From Candidatus Caldipriscus sp. T1.2 (GTDB taxonomy: Bacteria; Hydrothermota; Hydrothermia; LBFQ01): a stretch of DNA of 7,000 nucleotides. Shown in pieces: positions 6,964-7,000 of the stretch (the stretch's first letter is position 1; each line of letters opens with the position of its first letter). The DNA lies in the NCBI GenBank assembly GCA_000980735.1, contig LBFQ01000032.1, positions 9,066 through 16,065 on the forward strand. The letters are read 5' to 3'. The translations under genes and the position numbers were made by a program. Below the pieces are notes generated by a model that was not told where the DNA came from, ran no database searches, and was given only the letters and a program-made list of their open reading frames with translations.

Positions 6964-7000
6964 GGGGATCCTCTAGAGTCGACCTGCAGGCATGCAAGCT
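6964..7000 (+). other. Cloning vector polylinker (pUC type)
   Basis: Not genomic. It reads as the pUC18/19 multiple cloning site: BamHI (6966-6971), XbaI (6972-6977), SalI (6978-6983), PstI (6984-6989), SphI (6990-6995) and most of HindIII (6996-7000). The leading GGGG fits the right half of a SmaI site, so the insert was probably joined blunt near 6963/6964; the exact junction is uncertain by a few bases. Confidence 0.97.

Noticed and set aside
6955..6971. Blunt junction of a pCC1FOS-type fosmid
   Set aside because: That vector, as I recall it, would leave GTGGGATCC at the junction; the sequence here is CCGGGGGATCC, closer to a SmaI half-site in a pUC polylinker.

Overview
The window is one end of a cloned insert from what looks like an uncultured, thermophilic, Gram-negative bacterium. 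The last 37 bases are a pUC-type polylinker, so the insert stops at about 6963. Three observations point to the organism type. The 16S rRNA has bacterial signatures. By hand counts of sample lines its G+C is about 60-67%, against about 37-48% in the protein genes, a contrast typical of thermophiles. A lipid A gene (lpxH) implies an outer membrane. The 16S departs from the bacterial consensus at several usually invariant positions, and I do not assign a phylum; it recalls deep-branching thermophilic lineages.

Everything lies on the minus strand, so the window is read from right to left. At 6879-5344 is a full-length 16S rRNA gene. Its flanks (6901-6928 and 5303-5328) are complementary and form a 24-bp pre-16S processing stem. 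No tRNA, spacer or 23S gene follows: queC starts about 70 bases after the 16S 3' end, so this 16S is unlinked from 23S. Next come queC (7-cyano-7-deazaguanine synthase), a ptsN-like PTS EIIA gene, a short C4 zinc-ribbon protein, a four-helix membrane protein, lpxH, glmS, a LEA-type-2 lipoprotein and the 5' half of a Cas6 CRISPR endoribonuclease, which runs off the left edge.

The protein genes overlap or nearly touch (overlaps of 4, 8 and 23 bases, gaps of 1 and 12), so they probably form one operon with translational coupling. glmS and lpxH both serve the UDP-GlcNAc/lipid A/cell-wall branch, and the lipoprotein may belong to the same envelope. cas6 is the outlier: it starts with a TTG that overlaps the lipoprotein stop codon, placing a CRISPR RNA processing gene at the tail of a housekeeping operon.

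glmS is broken by a single-base frameshift, most likely at an A6 run (1789-1794). With one base restored it encodes 610 residues, the normal size, so a sequencing error or very recent mutation is the simplest reading.

The most interesting signals are the coupled cas6, the unlinked 16S with its own processing stem and adjoining T8 run, and compensated base-pair swaps in 16S helices 28 and 24 that change several widely used 'universal' primer sites.
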